Of a stretch of DNA of 64,000 nucleotides, positions 41,799 through 51,541 are shown piece by piece. Under the pieces are notes generated by a model. It was not told where the DNA came from and did no database searches. It was given only the letters and a program-made list of their open reading frames with translations. Location: positions 108,186-172,185 of the forward strand of contig JAFSBM010000041.1 in assembly GCA_017437285.1 (NCBI GenBank), read 5' to 3'. Both the position numbers and the translations under genes were made by a program. The DNA comes from Ruminococcus sp. (GTDB lineage Bacteria > Bacillota > Clostridia > Oscillospirales > Ruminococcaceae). Within the stretch, counting starts at the first letter, position 1; every line of letters begins with the position of its first letter.

Positions 41799-43131
41799 TA
41801 AGCTTATTTCCGCTGTAACAGCAGGTCTTTCGCTGCTTACAATTACAGCGTCAAGCGTTTTTGCTGTTGGTGCGAATAACGGCGGAGAGGCACTTACTGA
41901 CGGTACTTTCGGCTATGAGCTGATAAACGGCTCATACACAATCATAAGCTGTAATCAGGACGCTATTGTTGAGGAAATTCCCGAACTCCGCAACGGCTAC
42001 GCAATTACAGCTATTGCCGACAAGGCATTGTCAAACTGCCCCAACATCAAAACTCTGTACATTCCCGACACGGTAACTTCAATCGGTGATAGTGCCTTTG
42101 CAGGCTGTACAGGTCTTACAGAAATTACCCTGCCGAAGAAAATCAAGACAATCAGCGAGGGTTTGTTAATGGGCTGTACAAAGCTTGAAAAGGTTGAGAT
42201 ACCCGATGCTGTTGATACAATTGAGTCCTACGCATTCTATAACTGCTCATTCCTGAAAGAAGTTGTTCTTCCGGGACAGCTTGCAACAATTGAGCCTATG
42301 GCTTTTTCAGAGTGCAGTTCCATTGAAAATATTGACGCAAGCAAATGTGCAAGCTATGTTTTCGAGGACGGACTTCTTATGAATAAGAGCAAGACAAATA
42401 TTGTCCGTGCCTCCACAAAGCTTACAGGGGATATGCGTATTCCCGACAGCGTAACAACAATTGAGGCAGGTTCTTTCTCAGTCTGTGCAGGAATTGAAAA
42501 TCTTTTCATTCCTTCCTCTGTCACATATATCGGTGATGACGCTTTCGGCTATTGCGTAAAGCTGAAAAGTATTGACTTTTCCGAGGGACTTGAAACAATT
42601 GCTCCCATTGCATTCAAATGCTGTACAGCATTGCAGACAGTTGATTTCCCCACAACTTTAAAGGAAATCGGTGACGGTGCATTTTATAACTGTACAGCTC
42701 TTACTCGTGCGGTTATTCCCGAGGGTACACTTACCGTAGGCGAGGGTGCATTTGTAGATTGCAAAAGCCTTTCACAGGTAAATATTCCACAGAGCATTAC
42801 AGAAATCGGAGCAAATGCTTTCGGCTATAATATCAATGCCGAGGGTGCATATGCTCCTGCGGATAACTTCTCATTAAGCGTATTTTCAAGTTCAGCAGGT
42901 GCTGATTATGCCAAGGACAATAAGCTTGATTATTCCTATACCGATAAGAATATCAAGGGCATTGCCTTTACAATTGTTGCTGTGGGACTTATTCTTGCAG
43001 TAGTTGTAGCTGCTGTAGTGCTTATGAAAAAAGGCTCAAAAAGTGCTTCACTTGCCGCAAAAAAAGCCGATAAGCAGGCTAAGGAAAAGGAAGCGGAAGA
43101 AAATTACAAATCAATCGTTGATGAGGATTGA
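41788..43131 (+). CDS. BspA-like LRR surface protein, smaller partner
   Basis: 447 residues, same design as the gene before it: signal peptide (about 1-27), LRR_5 units (for example IKTLYIPDTVTSIGDSAFAGC) from about 75 to 355, a membrane helix (about 393-416) and a charged tail ending in NYKSI and acidic residues. The shared tail motif suggests a common cytoplasmic partner. GGAGGA lies about 10 bases before the ATG, inside the previous gene, so the two are co-translated. Confidence 0.87.
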   Translation: MKINKLISAVTAGLSLLTITASSVFAVGANNGGEALTDGTFGYELINGSYTIISCNQDAIVEEIPELRNGYAITAIADKALSNCPNIKTLYIPDTVTSIGDSAFAGCTGLTEITLPKKIKTISEGLLMGCTKLEKVEIPDAVDTIESYAFYNCSFLKEVVLPGQLATIEPMAFSECSSIENIDASKCASYVFEDGLLMNKSKTNIVRASTKLTGDMRIPDSVTTIEAGSFSVCAGIENLFIPSSVTYIGDDAFGYCVKLKSIDFSEGLETIAPIAFKCCTALQTVDFPTTLKEIGDGAFYNCTALTRAVIPEGTLTVGEGAFVDCKSLSQVNIPQSITEIGANAFGYNINAEGAYAPADNFSLSVFSSSAGADYAKDNKLDYSYTDKNIKGIAFTIVAVGLILAVVVAAVVLMKKGSKSASLAAKKADKQAKEKEAEENYKSIVDED

Positions 43132-43148
43132 TTTTAAAGGAGTATCAT

Positions 43149-44090
43149 ATGAAAGTAAGATTTCATCTTCCTGATTTTGCAAGCCAGTTCAAATTCAACC
43201 TTGTATTTGTAACTATGCTCAAAAACTGCCCTCAGTTTTTCCGTGAGGGAGTTGAAATAGCCTCAATATACGGTACTTTTCCCCAGTCAATATGGAATGG
43301 CGGAAGAACTGTTCCGGGACGCTGCGGACTGGATTTTGCAGAGGCTGTAATAAAAACGATGAATAAGCACGGTGTACCGCTGCGGTTCACCTTTACAAAT
43401 CCCGTTGTTGAGGAAAAGCACCTCGGCGATAAATTCTGCAATGATGTGCTGAAACTTGCTGATAACGGTATGAATGAGGTTATTGTAAATTCTCCTTTGC
43501 TAGAGGATTATATCAGAACAACTTATCCCAACTATAAAATCACAAGTTCCACCTGCAAGCGTATAACAGACCCTGAAAAGCTGAAAGAGGAACTTGAAAA
43601 GGATTACAGCATAGTTGTGCTTGACTACGATTTCAACAATCAGTTTGACATTCTTGAAAAGCTCCCGCAAAAGGAGAAAATGGAAATTCTTGTCAATGCC
43701 TGCTGTGACGCTGCCTGTCCGAGAAGAACGGAGCATTACCGCATACTTGGTATGCAGCAGATTGCCGTATGTGAGCATATGGCTAAAAATACCAATGAGA
43801 GGTTTAATCTCAGAGATTACGGCGTGCCTGAAATGTACTGCAAATGTGCTGACAGAACAATTCTTGACGTAAAAAAGCTGAAAAACTATATTTCTCCCGA
43901 TGATATATGGGAAAAATACGTGCCTATGGGCTTTAATCAGTTTAAGATTGAGGGCAGAACGACAACTCGACTTAATCTTTTTGAAACATATCTTCACTAT
44001 ATGATAAAACCCGAATGTATGGACGAAGTGCGTTTTATGCTCCTTTACAATCTGGAGAAAAACGGTGTTATTCGCTTTGAGGGGAACTAA
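43149..44090 (+). CDS. U32-peptidase-like protein of unknown role
   Basis: 313 residues, no signal or membrane helix. The pattern of short strands ending in Asn/Ser (EVIVNSPLLEDYI, ITSSTCKRI, IVVLDYDFN, ILVNACCDAACPRR) recalls the TIM barrel of peptidase U32 relatives, including Cys residues at CDAAC and CKC that could hold an Fe-S cluster as in UbiU/UbiV types. The assignment is tentative. AAAGGAG precedes the ATG at 43149. Confidence 0.55.
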   Translation: MKVRFHLPDFASQFKFNLVFVTMLKNCPQFFREGVEIASIYGTFPQSIWNGGRTVPGRCGLDFAEAVIKTMNKHGVPLRFTFTNPVVEEKHLGDKFCNDVLKLADNGMNEVIVNSPLLEDYIRTTYPNYKITSSTCKRITDPEKLKEELEKDYSIVVLDYDFNNQFDILEKLPQKEKMEILVNACCDAACPRRTEHYRILGMQQIAVCEHMAKNTNERFNLRDYGVPEMYCKCADRTILDVKKLKNYISPDDIWEKYVPMGFNQFKIEGRTTTRLNLFETYLHYMIKPECMDEVRFMLLYNLEKNGVIRFEGN

Positions 44091-44101
44091 TATAGTATAA
44101 G

Positions 44102-44132
44102 TATGGCGGCAGATTTTCTGCCGCCATATTTT
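44102..44132 (+). terminator. Terminator after the U32-like gene
   Basis: TATGGCGGCAGA (44102-44113) pairs with TCTGCCGCCATA (44117-44128), followed by T4. Confidence 0.85.
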
Positions 44133-44153
44133 GTGGTAATTGGCATTATTAAT

Positions 44154-44181
44154 GGGCGGCAGAACATACGTTCCGCCGCCC
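44154..44181 (-). terminator. GGGCGGC/GCCGCCC hairpin behind the GH5 gene
   Basis: GGGCGGC (44154-44160) pairs with GCCGCCC (44175-44181), with a second short stem inside. It stands 17 bases after the GH5 stop. The following minus-strand bases are only moderately T-rich. Confidence 0.6.
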
Positions 44182-44197
44182 AAAATAGTTAGTGTTC

Positions 44198-46087
44198 TTA
44201 TTCCTCAACAGGAAGTGCTGTGATAAGCTTTGCGTCAAGCTTCTGAATTGCAAGAGCATCAGCAGCTGTAAGACCGCCGCCTACATTACAGCAGTCAGCA
44301 TTTGCAAGACCTTCATCAGAAAGTGAATACTTGTCTGCATTACCAATTGCCTGAAGAATTGCTGTAGCATCAGCAATTGTTACATTGCCGTCACAGTTAG
44401 CATCACCAATCAATGTAGCTGTAGGTGCATTGGGAGCTGTTGTAGTTACAGGCTTTGTTGTAGCAGGTTTTGTAGTAGTTGCAGGCTCTGTAGTAGTTGT
44501 TGCAGGCTTTGTTGTAGCAGTTGTTGAAGGCTTAGTTGTAACAGGTTTTGTTGCAGGAGTTCCGGGATTGTCACCCTTTGAACCGCCGTCAATGTTGCTT
44601 CCCTCGCTTGCTGCATAATTTGCATAATAATCGCTGAGAGAAATACCGTTTACACCAAGTGCAACTTCGTGGTCAAGACCGATATACTTTCCGCTTGACT
44701 GTGTCTGCCAGAGTGAAGGCTCGAAAAGACCGTACTTTTCATCGTCCCATGTTTTGAAGTCAACGCCTAAAAGTCCGCCTGTATCGCCTGAGTTGGGGTT
44801 AAGGCACCAGAATGTGTGGCTGATGTGGTGGTCAATCATATAGTCACGGAGAAGTTCCATCCACTTCTGATTCTTTCCGCCGTCCATATGTCCGCCCCAT
44901 TCACCAATGAGCAGGGGAGCAATGTCCTCCTCTACGATGTATGCCCATGTGTCATACCAGTAATCGTCAAGGAGAGTCTGAGTTGTGAAGTCCTTGTCAA
45001 ACCATGTCTGAGCGTAAACTGACGGGCCGTAGTCGTGAGGTGAATAGACAATCTGACTTGTGCCGCTGTCAGGAACTACAGGGAAATCTCTAACACCACG
45101 GAGATTTCCGCCCCACCATGCACCGTACCATCTTTCCTGTCCCGGCTCGGGCTGGAAAACGTCGGGAGTATCCCAATCGTAGCCCTTATCAAGCATAGGA
45201 TATTGCTCGATACCCTCAATGAAAATAAGCGCATTGGGATTTACTTCAAGAATAGCGTTTGCACATCTTGTAGCAGCGTATGCCCAGTTATTCTCGTCTG
45301 TGGAATCGTCCCACTTAGCGATATTATCGGGGCAGCCATCGTTTGTATAGCCACGCTTTCCGTGAGGCTCGTTTTTGAGGTCGTAGCCGAGAAGTGTATC
45401 GTCATTCTTATACTTGTCAGTAAGCCATACAAGAGATTCAATCCATACATCTGTTGTAACGCCTGCAAGACCATACCAGATTTCGTAGTTGTGACCTGAG
45501 TTGTTAGCGTCAGGGCTGTGAATGTCAATGAAAGCCTTGATACCGTACTTTTTGCACTTCTGCATAATAATATCAAAGATTTCCATTGAGTTTTTCAGAG
45601 TTTTACCGTCCTCAAGAACGAAATCTCTGTTAATATCGCCGTATTTACCGGCAGGAGTAATTGTTCCGTCCTCGCCTACTACATCCTGTGGGGGATTGTA
45701 GGAAGCCTGAACAGAGCTTACATCGTTAGGTGAACCCTCCATCCATGAAACGAGAAGTTCCGATGAAATGGGGAAACGGATTACGTTGATACCGTGGTCA
45801 GCAACACCTTTGAGGAAGTCGTCAACATCGGCAGCATACAGACCGTGAGCGCAGTTTTCGGAGCAGTTGAAGCCGAACCAGTTTGCACCTGTAAGCCATA
45901 CCTCGTTGCCGTTCATATCATAAAGGCGGCTGCCCTCAGCGTGGAGCCAGTCGTCGTTGTTGGTATCGACAGCGGCTGATGCCTTTGGGTTTGAAGTAAA
46001 CGCAGGGTTTACTGCTGATGATGTTCCTGTAACGGTAATAGCCGCAGCTGAGGCTAATGCCGCAAGGACTCCTGTTAATTTCTTCAT
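44198..46087 (-). CDS. GH5 endoglucanase with Thr/Pro linker and dockerin
   Basis: 629 residues. A signal peptide (about 1-38) precedes a GH5 catalytic domain (about 45-490). The acid/base Glu is E240 in LKNEPHG and the nucleophile E396 in LIGEWGG; the RFPISSE and HSPD segments also fit. A linker of TTKP units (about 510-560) leads to a C-terminal dockerin (about 561-629) with a clear first loop (GDANCDGNVTIADA) and a degenerate second loop. The enzyme cuts internal beta-1,4 links of cellulose or related glucans and should be cellulosome-bound. GAGAGGG lies before the ATG; the promoter is at 46164-46192. Confidence 0.95.
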   Translation of the reverse strand: MKKLTGVLAALASAAAITVTGTSSAVNPAFTSNPKASAAVDTNNDDWLHAEGSRLYDMNGNEVWLTGANWFGFNCSENCAHGLYAADVDDFLKGVADHGINVIRFPISSELLVSWMEGSPNDVSSVQASYNPPQDVVGEDGTITPAGKYGDINRDFVLEDGKTLKNSMEIFDIIMQKCKKYGIKAFIDIHSPDANNSGHNYEIWYGLAGVTTDVWIESLVWLTDKYKNDDTLLGYDLKNEPHGKRGYTNDGCPDNIAKWDDSTDENNWAYAATRCANAILEVNPNALIFIEGIEQYPMLDKGYDWDTPDVFQPEPGQERWYGAWWGGNLRGVRDFPVVPDSGTSQIVYSPHDYGPSVYAQTWFDKDFTTQTLLDDYWYDTWAYIVEEDIAPLLIGEWGGHMDGGKNQKWMELLRDYMIDHHISHTFWCLNPNSGDTGGLLGVDFKTWDDEKYGLFEPSLWQTQSSGKYIGLDHEVALGVNGISLSDYYANYAASEGSNIDGGSKGDNPGTPATKPVTTKPSTTATTKPATTTTEPATTTKPATTKPVTTTAPNAPTATLIGDANCDGNVTIADATAILQAIGNADKYSLSDEGLANADCCNVGGGLTAADALAIQKLDAKLITALPVEE

Positions 46088-46163
46088 AGTATATTCCCTC
46101 TCTCAGATGTAAAATTTGCTCTGCACAAAACTATCCCAATCAGAGCATACATCTGTTAATTAC

Positions 46164-46192
46164 ATACTAACATTTTTTTGCGGTTTTGTCAA
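46164..46192 (-). promoter_or_regulatory. Promoter of the GH5 gene
   Basis: On the minus strand TTGACA (46192-46187) and TAGTAT (46169-46164) are 17 bases apart, leaving a leader of about 70 bases. Confidence 0.75.
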
Positions 46193-46447
46193 GGGTATAT
46201 CTAAAAATCGGAACACGTGCGAAATTTCGTATATGACAAATATTAGTTACAAGGCGACAAACCGCAGTAATACTTTGTGTATTGCAAGGTTTGGCAACGC
46301 AGTAAATGATATTTGGCATAGAAAGTTCGCCGTGAGGTGATTTTTAGAGATGCCCTCAACACTAACAGCTATTTTTTGCGGTTTTGCAGATATTTTATTT
46401 TTATACACATTATTGGCAATGCAGGCAGAAACATTTATCTGAAAAAA
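46193..46447. mobile_element. MITE-like remnant ending in the AAGGGCATCTC terminal repeat
   Basis: The 255 bases between the GH5 promoter and the next gene hold no gene. TTTTTAGAGATGCCCT (46341-46356) is the inverted form of the AAGGGCATCTCTAAAAA end found at 53503, 53813 and 63860. The bases to its left (about 46215-46340) are probably element interior; the other end was not found. Confidence 0.5.
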
Positions 46448-47941
46448 TCACTCACCTAAAAAATACACCCTATTTATACGGCTTTTATCTTTTCCGATGT
46501 AATGTTCTTCATCGGGTATATTTGCCGATATATCGCCATTGATAAGATGTGTTCTATTTACAGTACCTTTTTCTATAATGGCAATTTTTCCGTTTGTATT
46601 GCAGATATTATGGGAAATATACACCTCACCGCTGCGATAATCCATACCAGGCTCAAAATCGGCTCTGAAAATCTCAAATGCCGCACCAAGCTCAGGAATA
46701 ATATACATTCCGCTTTTACCTGCTGGCTGATGCAGAAGAATATTATCTCCTGCACCATAATATCCGTATTCACGCCCGTATGAAGTAAGGTCAATTATAT
46801 AACGCTCCATTTTTTCAAAGTCATAAGTGTAAAGTATGGTGGACAGGCTGTCATTTAACAAATATGTTGCCCTGTTATCCGATATAGCCGCAAGATTTGC
46901 AGAACGCAGTCCCGTGTCAAGGGTAAAACGGCTGCACTCTGTGAAAAGCGACTTGTTCTTTTCATAGCTTGTCACAAAATCGTCATTGAGTAATTCGCAA
47001 GTATTGTTTTCAGGGGAGTGTATTTCCTCCCAAGCATTGCCCTTGCATTCATAAAATTTTAGCTCATTTTCTGTATTCCCAAATAATGCGAATGATGAAA
47101 TCAGCCTTTTTTCGTCGGTCTGATAAAACATCAGCATTTCAGTATTGTCGTCTGTCCCAAAAACCAATTCAAGAGTATTTGTTTCCGTATCTGCCCTGAA
47201 AATGCCTTCCATAGGCTCGTCAGAGCTTTCGTCCGAATTGTTGCAGCCTTCTGCCGATATTCTATCGCCATAGTGTATTACATTATCTCTTGATTTGTCG
47301 TATTCGCCAATAATCCACAATTCACCGTCATAGTATGCCATATCATATACCGAAAAGCTCACATCGGTGTCCGAATATGTGAATATGCACTCGTTCTCCT
47401 TTGTTTCGGGATTACAGCGGTATATCTCAAAATCGTGAGCCTTATAATTGCAGCATTTGTCATATTTCGCCACATAGTAAATATTTTCCCCGTCAGAAGT
47501 TATACACTCAATTGAGGGGTAAACAGGCTTATCAAGCAAGGGTTCGTACAGCTTCATATATTCCTCGGCATATTCCTCGGGAGTCATATCATAATTTTCT
47601 GCGTCGCTTTCATAATACGCCATAAATTTTTCTATGCTTCTGTTTTCGGGCAAAGCACACAGGGGAACTTTCGGTTCAAACTCAATCCACGAAAGGTCGT
47701 ATTCCTCCACCTTAACAGGAGGGGCGGTCTGCTGCATTGTCAATTTCACCTTTATATCGGTGAAATCCTCAGCCTTGTATTCTCTGAACGGCAAGTCCGC
47801 CTCTGTAGGTGTTTCCGTCGGAACAGTTTCTTCCTGAATAATCTCGTTGTCGCCCTTGATATCCTCAATCTCATTTTCCTCACAGGAAATAAGGCTGCAC
47901 AAAGCAGCAAGGCTTGTCAAAAATGCAATTGTCTTTTTCAT
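46448..47941 (-). CDS. Large lipoprotein, member 3 of the paralogue family
   Basis: 497 residues. The signal peptide ends in a lipobox (LISC near 17-20), then comes an acidic linker to about 45. Family segments: APPVKVEEYDLSWIEF, SDGENIYYVAKYD, HDFEIYRCNPETKEN, LYTYDFEKMERYIIDL and YIIPELGAAFEI. The middle region (about 225-345) carries more Cys and acidic residues than the other members. It ends in VYFLGE rather than LYIFET. AAGGAGG precedes the ATG. The gene is on the other strand, about 22 kb from members 1 and 2. Confidence 0.78.
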   Translation of the reverse strand: MKKTIAFLTSLAALCSLISCEENEIEDIKGDNEIIQEETVPTETPTEADLPFREYKAEDFTDIKVKLTMQQTAPPVKVEEYDLSWIEFEPKVPLCALPENRSIEKFMAYYESDAENYDMTPEEYAEEYMKLYEPLLDKPVYPSIECITSDGENIYYVAKYDKCCNYKAHDFEIYRCNPETKENECIFTYSDTDVSFSVYDMAYYDGELWIIGEYDKSRDNVIHYGDRISAEGCNNSDESSDEPMEGIFRADTETNTLELVFGTDDNTEMLMFYQTDEKRLISSFALFGNTENELKFYECKGNAWEEIHSPENNTCELLNDDFVTSYEKNKSLFTECSRFTLDTGLRSANLAAISDNRATYLLNDSLSTILYTYDFEKMERYIIDLTSYGREYGYYGAGDNILLHQPAGKSGMYIIPELGAAFEIFRADFEPGMDYRSGEVYISHNICNTNGKIAIIEKGTVNRTHLINGDISANIPDEEHYIGKDKSRINRVYFLGE

Positions 47942-48162
47942 TAAAAATCCTCCTTGTTAAATTCCACAAAACTTCACGTGAAATTTATACACATTATACA
48001 ATTGAGAGAAGGAAATAATATCCTTCTATATATAAGTGATTTTAAAGGGCGAAAAAGTCAAAGTTTTTTAAGTTAAAAAATAAAAATTTCTTTTCGGTGT
48101 AATATTTCTCCTGAATTATACATATCGTAATCTGACATCAAAAAGGCGGCAGCAATATTGTT

Positions 48163-49641
48163 TCAGGAATTGGTATTAATTATCATCAGCCTGTAAATAG
48201 GTGTTTCTTTAAATTCTTCAAGTACTCTGTTATCGGATGCATAATAGTTTACCATTGTCACCGCTATTGCAACATCGTCATTACAGATATTTGTTTTTGC
48301 AATACTGCGTCCTCTGAAATCCGCATCGGATATTTTTCCGCTTATTGCATCGGCAGAAATATCTTCAAGCGTAAAGCCTGCACCGATTTCGGGGATAATA
48401 TACGTGAAATCGTAATTTTTTATGATAAGATTATCACCTGACGGGATTGCGGTAAACTCCCGTCCAAAGTCAGTCAAATCCATAATATATCGTGTTTTTT
48501 TCTTTAAATCATATGTATAAAGACAGCGTAAATTATTAGTGGCAGTTAAGAACATAACCCTTTCATCAGAATAATAAACAAGCTTACTGCCTCGTATTCC
48601 TGTTGAAAGCCGCAGACTTTCACTCTCTATGGTTATATTCCGCTTTTCTGAGATTACTTTTACAATCTCACCGCCCATTACTGTCACATAATTTGTATCA
48701 TTGTTGAAACCGTCCGAAATCTTTTCCCACTCGCCATTATGCCGATAAATGCAGAAATTTCCGCTGAAATCATCATTTTCTGTCCCTTTGACAAGAAGAT
48801 TGCCGCCGTCAGAGATGTGTAACATTCCTCCCTTACAGTCGGGAATTGTCAATGACTTTACAAGCATATTTTCCGATGAAACAAGGCGGAAAATTTCAAT
48901 ATCAGCGTCCTGCCATGTACCGCTTTTGCCAAGAAGCCAGAGAGCGTCATCATGATATATCATACTTTCCAGATTATAGCCGTCAGAATCATTTTTCCAA
49001 GAGAAAATACAGTCATTTTCACCTGTTGAGGTGTCATATCGGAAGATATTGAAGTAATGCATTTTCGGTGCATATGCAATACCTGTGCCAAGATTGTGTA
49101 TATCATAGCAGGCAAGATAATAGAAATTGCGTCCGTCAAAGGCAGTACAGCGGATAATGGGCTGGGACTGTTCTTCATCTTCAATAAATTCACATTCAGC
49201 TTTCGGATAATTGAAGTCAAGCTGTGAGAGGTCATATACCTCGTATTCTGCCGCAGATTGCGGAATATTGCTTTCCTGCATATTAAACTTAACCGTAATG
49301 TCGGTGAAATCCTCAAGAACGTATTCTTTAAATTCACCCTTAACGGCGGCAGTTTCGCTGATATTCTCAGTTTCTTCTGTATCGGTGCTTTCAACTGCTG
49401 TGGTATAGGAAGTCGGTGCAGTTGTCATATCCTTTTCAGTCGTTGTTTCCGATGTGTCAGAAACAAGTGCCGATGTATAATCGTCAGCTGAATTTTCCTT
49501 GCTTTCTTCATTAACAATTGCCGATGTGCTTTCTGATATATTATTATCAGCTGAATTTTCTTTGCTATCTTCATTTTTCTTGCTGCACGAAACAGCGGAA
49601 ATGAGAGCGAAAATCGCTGTTATTGCGAGAATTCTTTTCAA
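48163..49641 (-). CDS. Large lipoprotein, member 4 of the paralogue family
   Basis: 492 residues; the most diverged member. The lipobox is SAVSC near 15-19, followed by a long Ser/Thr/Glu linker to about 95 with a KENSADD word used twice. Family segments are still clear: FTDITVKFNMQ, FDGRNFYYLACYD, HYFNIFRYDTSTGENDCIF, LYTYDLKKKTRYIMDL and YIIPEIGAGFTL. The start is TTG at 49641, 8 bases after GGAGG. The promoter at 49690-49718 is consensus. It is separated from member 3 by 221 bases without a visible terminator. Confidence 0.76.
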   Translation of the reverse strand: MKRILAITAIFALISAVSCSKKNEDSKENSADNNISESTSAIVNEESKENSADDYTSALVSDTSETTTEKDMTTAPTSYTTAVESTDTEETENISETAAVKGEFKEYVLEDFTDITVKFNMQESNIPQSAAEYEVYDLSQLDFNYPKAECEFIEDEEQSQPIIRCTAFDGRNFYYLACYDIHNLGTGIAYAPKMHYFNIFRYDTSTGENDCIFSWKNDSDGYNLESMIYHDDALWLLGKSGTWQDADIEIFRLVSSENMLVKSLTIPDCKGGMLHISDGGNLLVKGTENDDFSGNFCIYRHNGEWEKISDGFNNDTNYVTVMGGEIVKVISEKRNITIESESLRLSTGIRGSKLVYYSDERVMFLTATNNLRCLYTYDLKKKTRYIMDLTDFGREFTAIPSGDNLIIKNYDFTYIIPEIGAGFTLEDISADAISGKISDADFRGRSIAKTNICNDDVAIAVTMVNYYASDNRVLEEFKETPIYRLMIINTNS

Positions 49642-49689
49642 ATCAAAAACCTCCGTCCGTTCAATATTATTTTCAATAGCATTACTATA

Positions 49690-49718
49690 ATTATATATAA
49701 CAAATAGTCAGATGTCAA
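49690..49718 (-). promoter_or_regulatory. Consensus promoter of lipoprotein member 4
   Basis: On the minus strand TTGACA (49718-49713) and TATAAT (49695-49690) are 17 bases apart. Confidence 0.88.
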
Positions 49719-49740
49719 GGAAATAACGCAAAATCGAATA

Positions 49741-49769
49741 TTGACATAACTTTACATATATGTTATAAT
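49741..49769 (+). promoter_or_regulatory. Consensus promoter of the teichoic-acid type operon
   Basis: TTGACA (49741-49746) and TATAAT (49764-49769) are 17 bases apart with a TGT just before the -10 box. It is back to back with the promoter at 49690-49718. Confidence 0.9.
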
Positions 49770-49824
49770 ATTGAAGATAATAAAGGAAGAACATAAACCG
49801 ACTTAAAGAAAGGGTAATGATGCA

Positions 49825-51531
49825 ATGATAGGCAAGTTGACAGACAGTATTTTCAGACGCTTCATAGCTCACGATTACGCAATGGCAATGCAGCTTGATA
49901 CCGAAAGAAACAAGGTTATCTGCTGTGATTTCATCGTCGAGGCTGATACATCTCCGCAGGACGAATTCGAGCTGTTCAAGTACATCTATGAAAACGGCAG
50001 AGAGCATTTTGAGCCTTATTATATAATCAATGAAAAATGTGCCTCATATGCGGAAATAAAGGCGGAATACGGCGAGAACATCATTGCATATTCCCCTGAA
50101 AAAATAAGGGAATTTGCACTTGTGCTGAAAGAGCTGTTCAAAACGGTGAAATTCATCTGCGGCGGATTTCAGGTGCTTCACTCCCTGCGACTTGGCATTA
50201 CCGAGGCTGTAAAGCGAAGCCCATATGTGTACTCGATTTTCACACAGCACGGCATAACTTTTTTCAAGGATGATTTCATTTCGCAGGAGTCATACAGCTC
50301 ATTCCTCTTTGATAAGCTTATGATTTCCAACGATTTTGAAAAGCAGATTTTTATGGAGCGTGGCTGTTATGCCGAGGAAAATCTCATTAAAAACGGACTT
50401 TTCCGCTGGGATTTGTTAAGTGCTGACAATGCAGAAGCTGAAAAGTCAATTTTCATATATTTCACCCACCGCCGTTACCTCAAAAACATTGAGGAATCGG
50501 AGCTTAAAAATACCGTTTATGTAAAGACAATACTGGGACTTCTTGAAAATCCCCGATTTAAAAAATTCGTTGAAGAAAACGGCTACACCTTGAAAATTGC
50601 CCTCCACCACAGCGTTTTGCAGGCTTGCGGAAGCGGACTTCTTGAAGGCGTTAAAATCCTTGAAGATGAGGAAATTGCCGACGCTAAGAAGAATTCTGCA
50701 ATTCTCATTACGGACTATTCCTCAATGTGCTTTGAAATGTGGTTTCAGCACAAACCTTCTATATTCCTCAATATTCCCGACGGTGAGGACTGTATAAAAT
50801 ACGGTCACAAGACTGACCTTGCAGACCCATATGGTCCAAAGAGGGAGTATATTTTCAACATAGTTGATACCGTTGAGGAGTGTATGGATAAGCTGGAGGA
50901 TTACCACAATACAGGCTTTAAGCTCAAACCCGATGAAAAGGCAAAACGTGACACATTTTTCTACCATAACGGGGATTTCCGCAAACGCTTTTTTGAATAC
51001 CTCGTATCAACAAAAAAAGATGTCAAAAAGCTTTATCAGATGCCTGTGAATACTACGGTAAGCCTTGCAAGATACCCCGAAGTTGAGATATACAGCGTTG
51101 AAATGCCCACAGCTGAGGGACGCTGGATAGTCCGCAAAAAAGCATTTCTGCGATTTTTTGTGCCGAAGTGGGACAAGGGACTTGCAATTCAGCTTTACTA
51201 TGAACCGCTTCTTGTGGGGAAACAGAATAAAATCGGAGTGAAAGTTCTTGCCAACGGAAAGACTGTATGTGAAACTGAAATCACTGAAAGCAAAAAAGGA
51301 CATCTCACCTTTGATGTGCCTGCGGAATATATAGGCTCTGACGGAAAGCTTGAAATCGGGTTCAGAATTTCGGGAGTTTACCCTCACAATACACTTGATG
51401 AAAAATTCCCCCACGACCCACATTGCCGTTCTCTGCGTCTTATTGATATGGATATTTACGAAAAGTCCGATAAATCGGCAGATACGCTGAAAAATCTCCG
51501 TTCTGACCGTGAAAATGAGAAAAAGATATAA
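49825..51531 (+). CDS. CDP-glycerol glycerophosphotransferase family protein (TagB/TagF-like)
   Basis: 568 residues. The middle (about 100-385) is a Glyphos_transf domain: YVYSIFTQHGITF with the catalytic-type His, KLMISNDFEKQIF, and ILITDYSSMCFEMWFQHKPSIFLN. The first 60 residues and the C-terminal about 150 residues (beta-rich, possibly carbohydrate-binding) are extra. Family members build poly(glycerol or ribitol phosphate) chains from CDP-alditols at the inner face of the membrane. The next two genes encode the exporter, supporting a teichoic-acid-like polymer. The ribosome site is weak (GGGTAATG). Confidence 0.88.
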   Translation: MIGKLTDSIFRRFIAHDYAMAMQLDTERNKVICCDFIVEADTSPQDEFELFKYIYENGREHFEPYYIINEKCASYAEIKAEYGENIIAYSPEKIREFALVLKELFKTVKFICGGFQVLHSLRLGITEAVKRSPYVYSIFTQHGITFFKDDFISQESYSSFLFDKLMISNDFEKQIFMERGCYAEENLIKNGLFRWDLLSADNAEAEKSIFIYFTHRRYLKNIEESELKNTVYVKTILGLLENPRFKKFVEENGYTLKIALHHSVLQACGSGLLEGVKILEDEEIADAKKNSAILITDYSSMCFEMWFQHKPSIFLNIPDGEDCIKYGHKTDLADPYGPKREYIFNIVDTVEECMDKLEDYHNTGFKLKPDEKAKRDTFFYHNGDFRKRFFEYLVSTKKDVKKLYQMPVNTTVSLARYPEVEIYSVEMPTAEGRWIVRKKAFLRFFVPKWDKGLAIQLYYEPLLVGKQNKIGVKVLANGKTVCETEITESKKGHLTFDVPAEYIGSDGKLEIGFRISGVYPHNTLDEKFPHDPHCRSLRLIDMDIYEKSDKSADTLKNLRSDRENEKKI

Positions 51532-51541
51532 GGAGCAGGGA

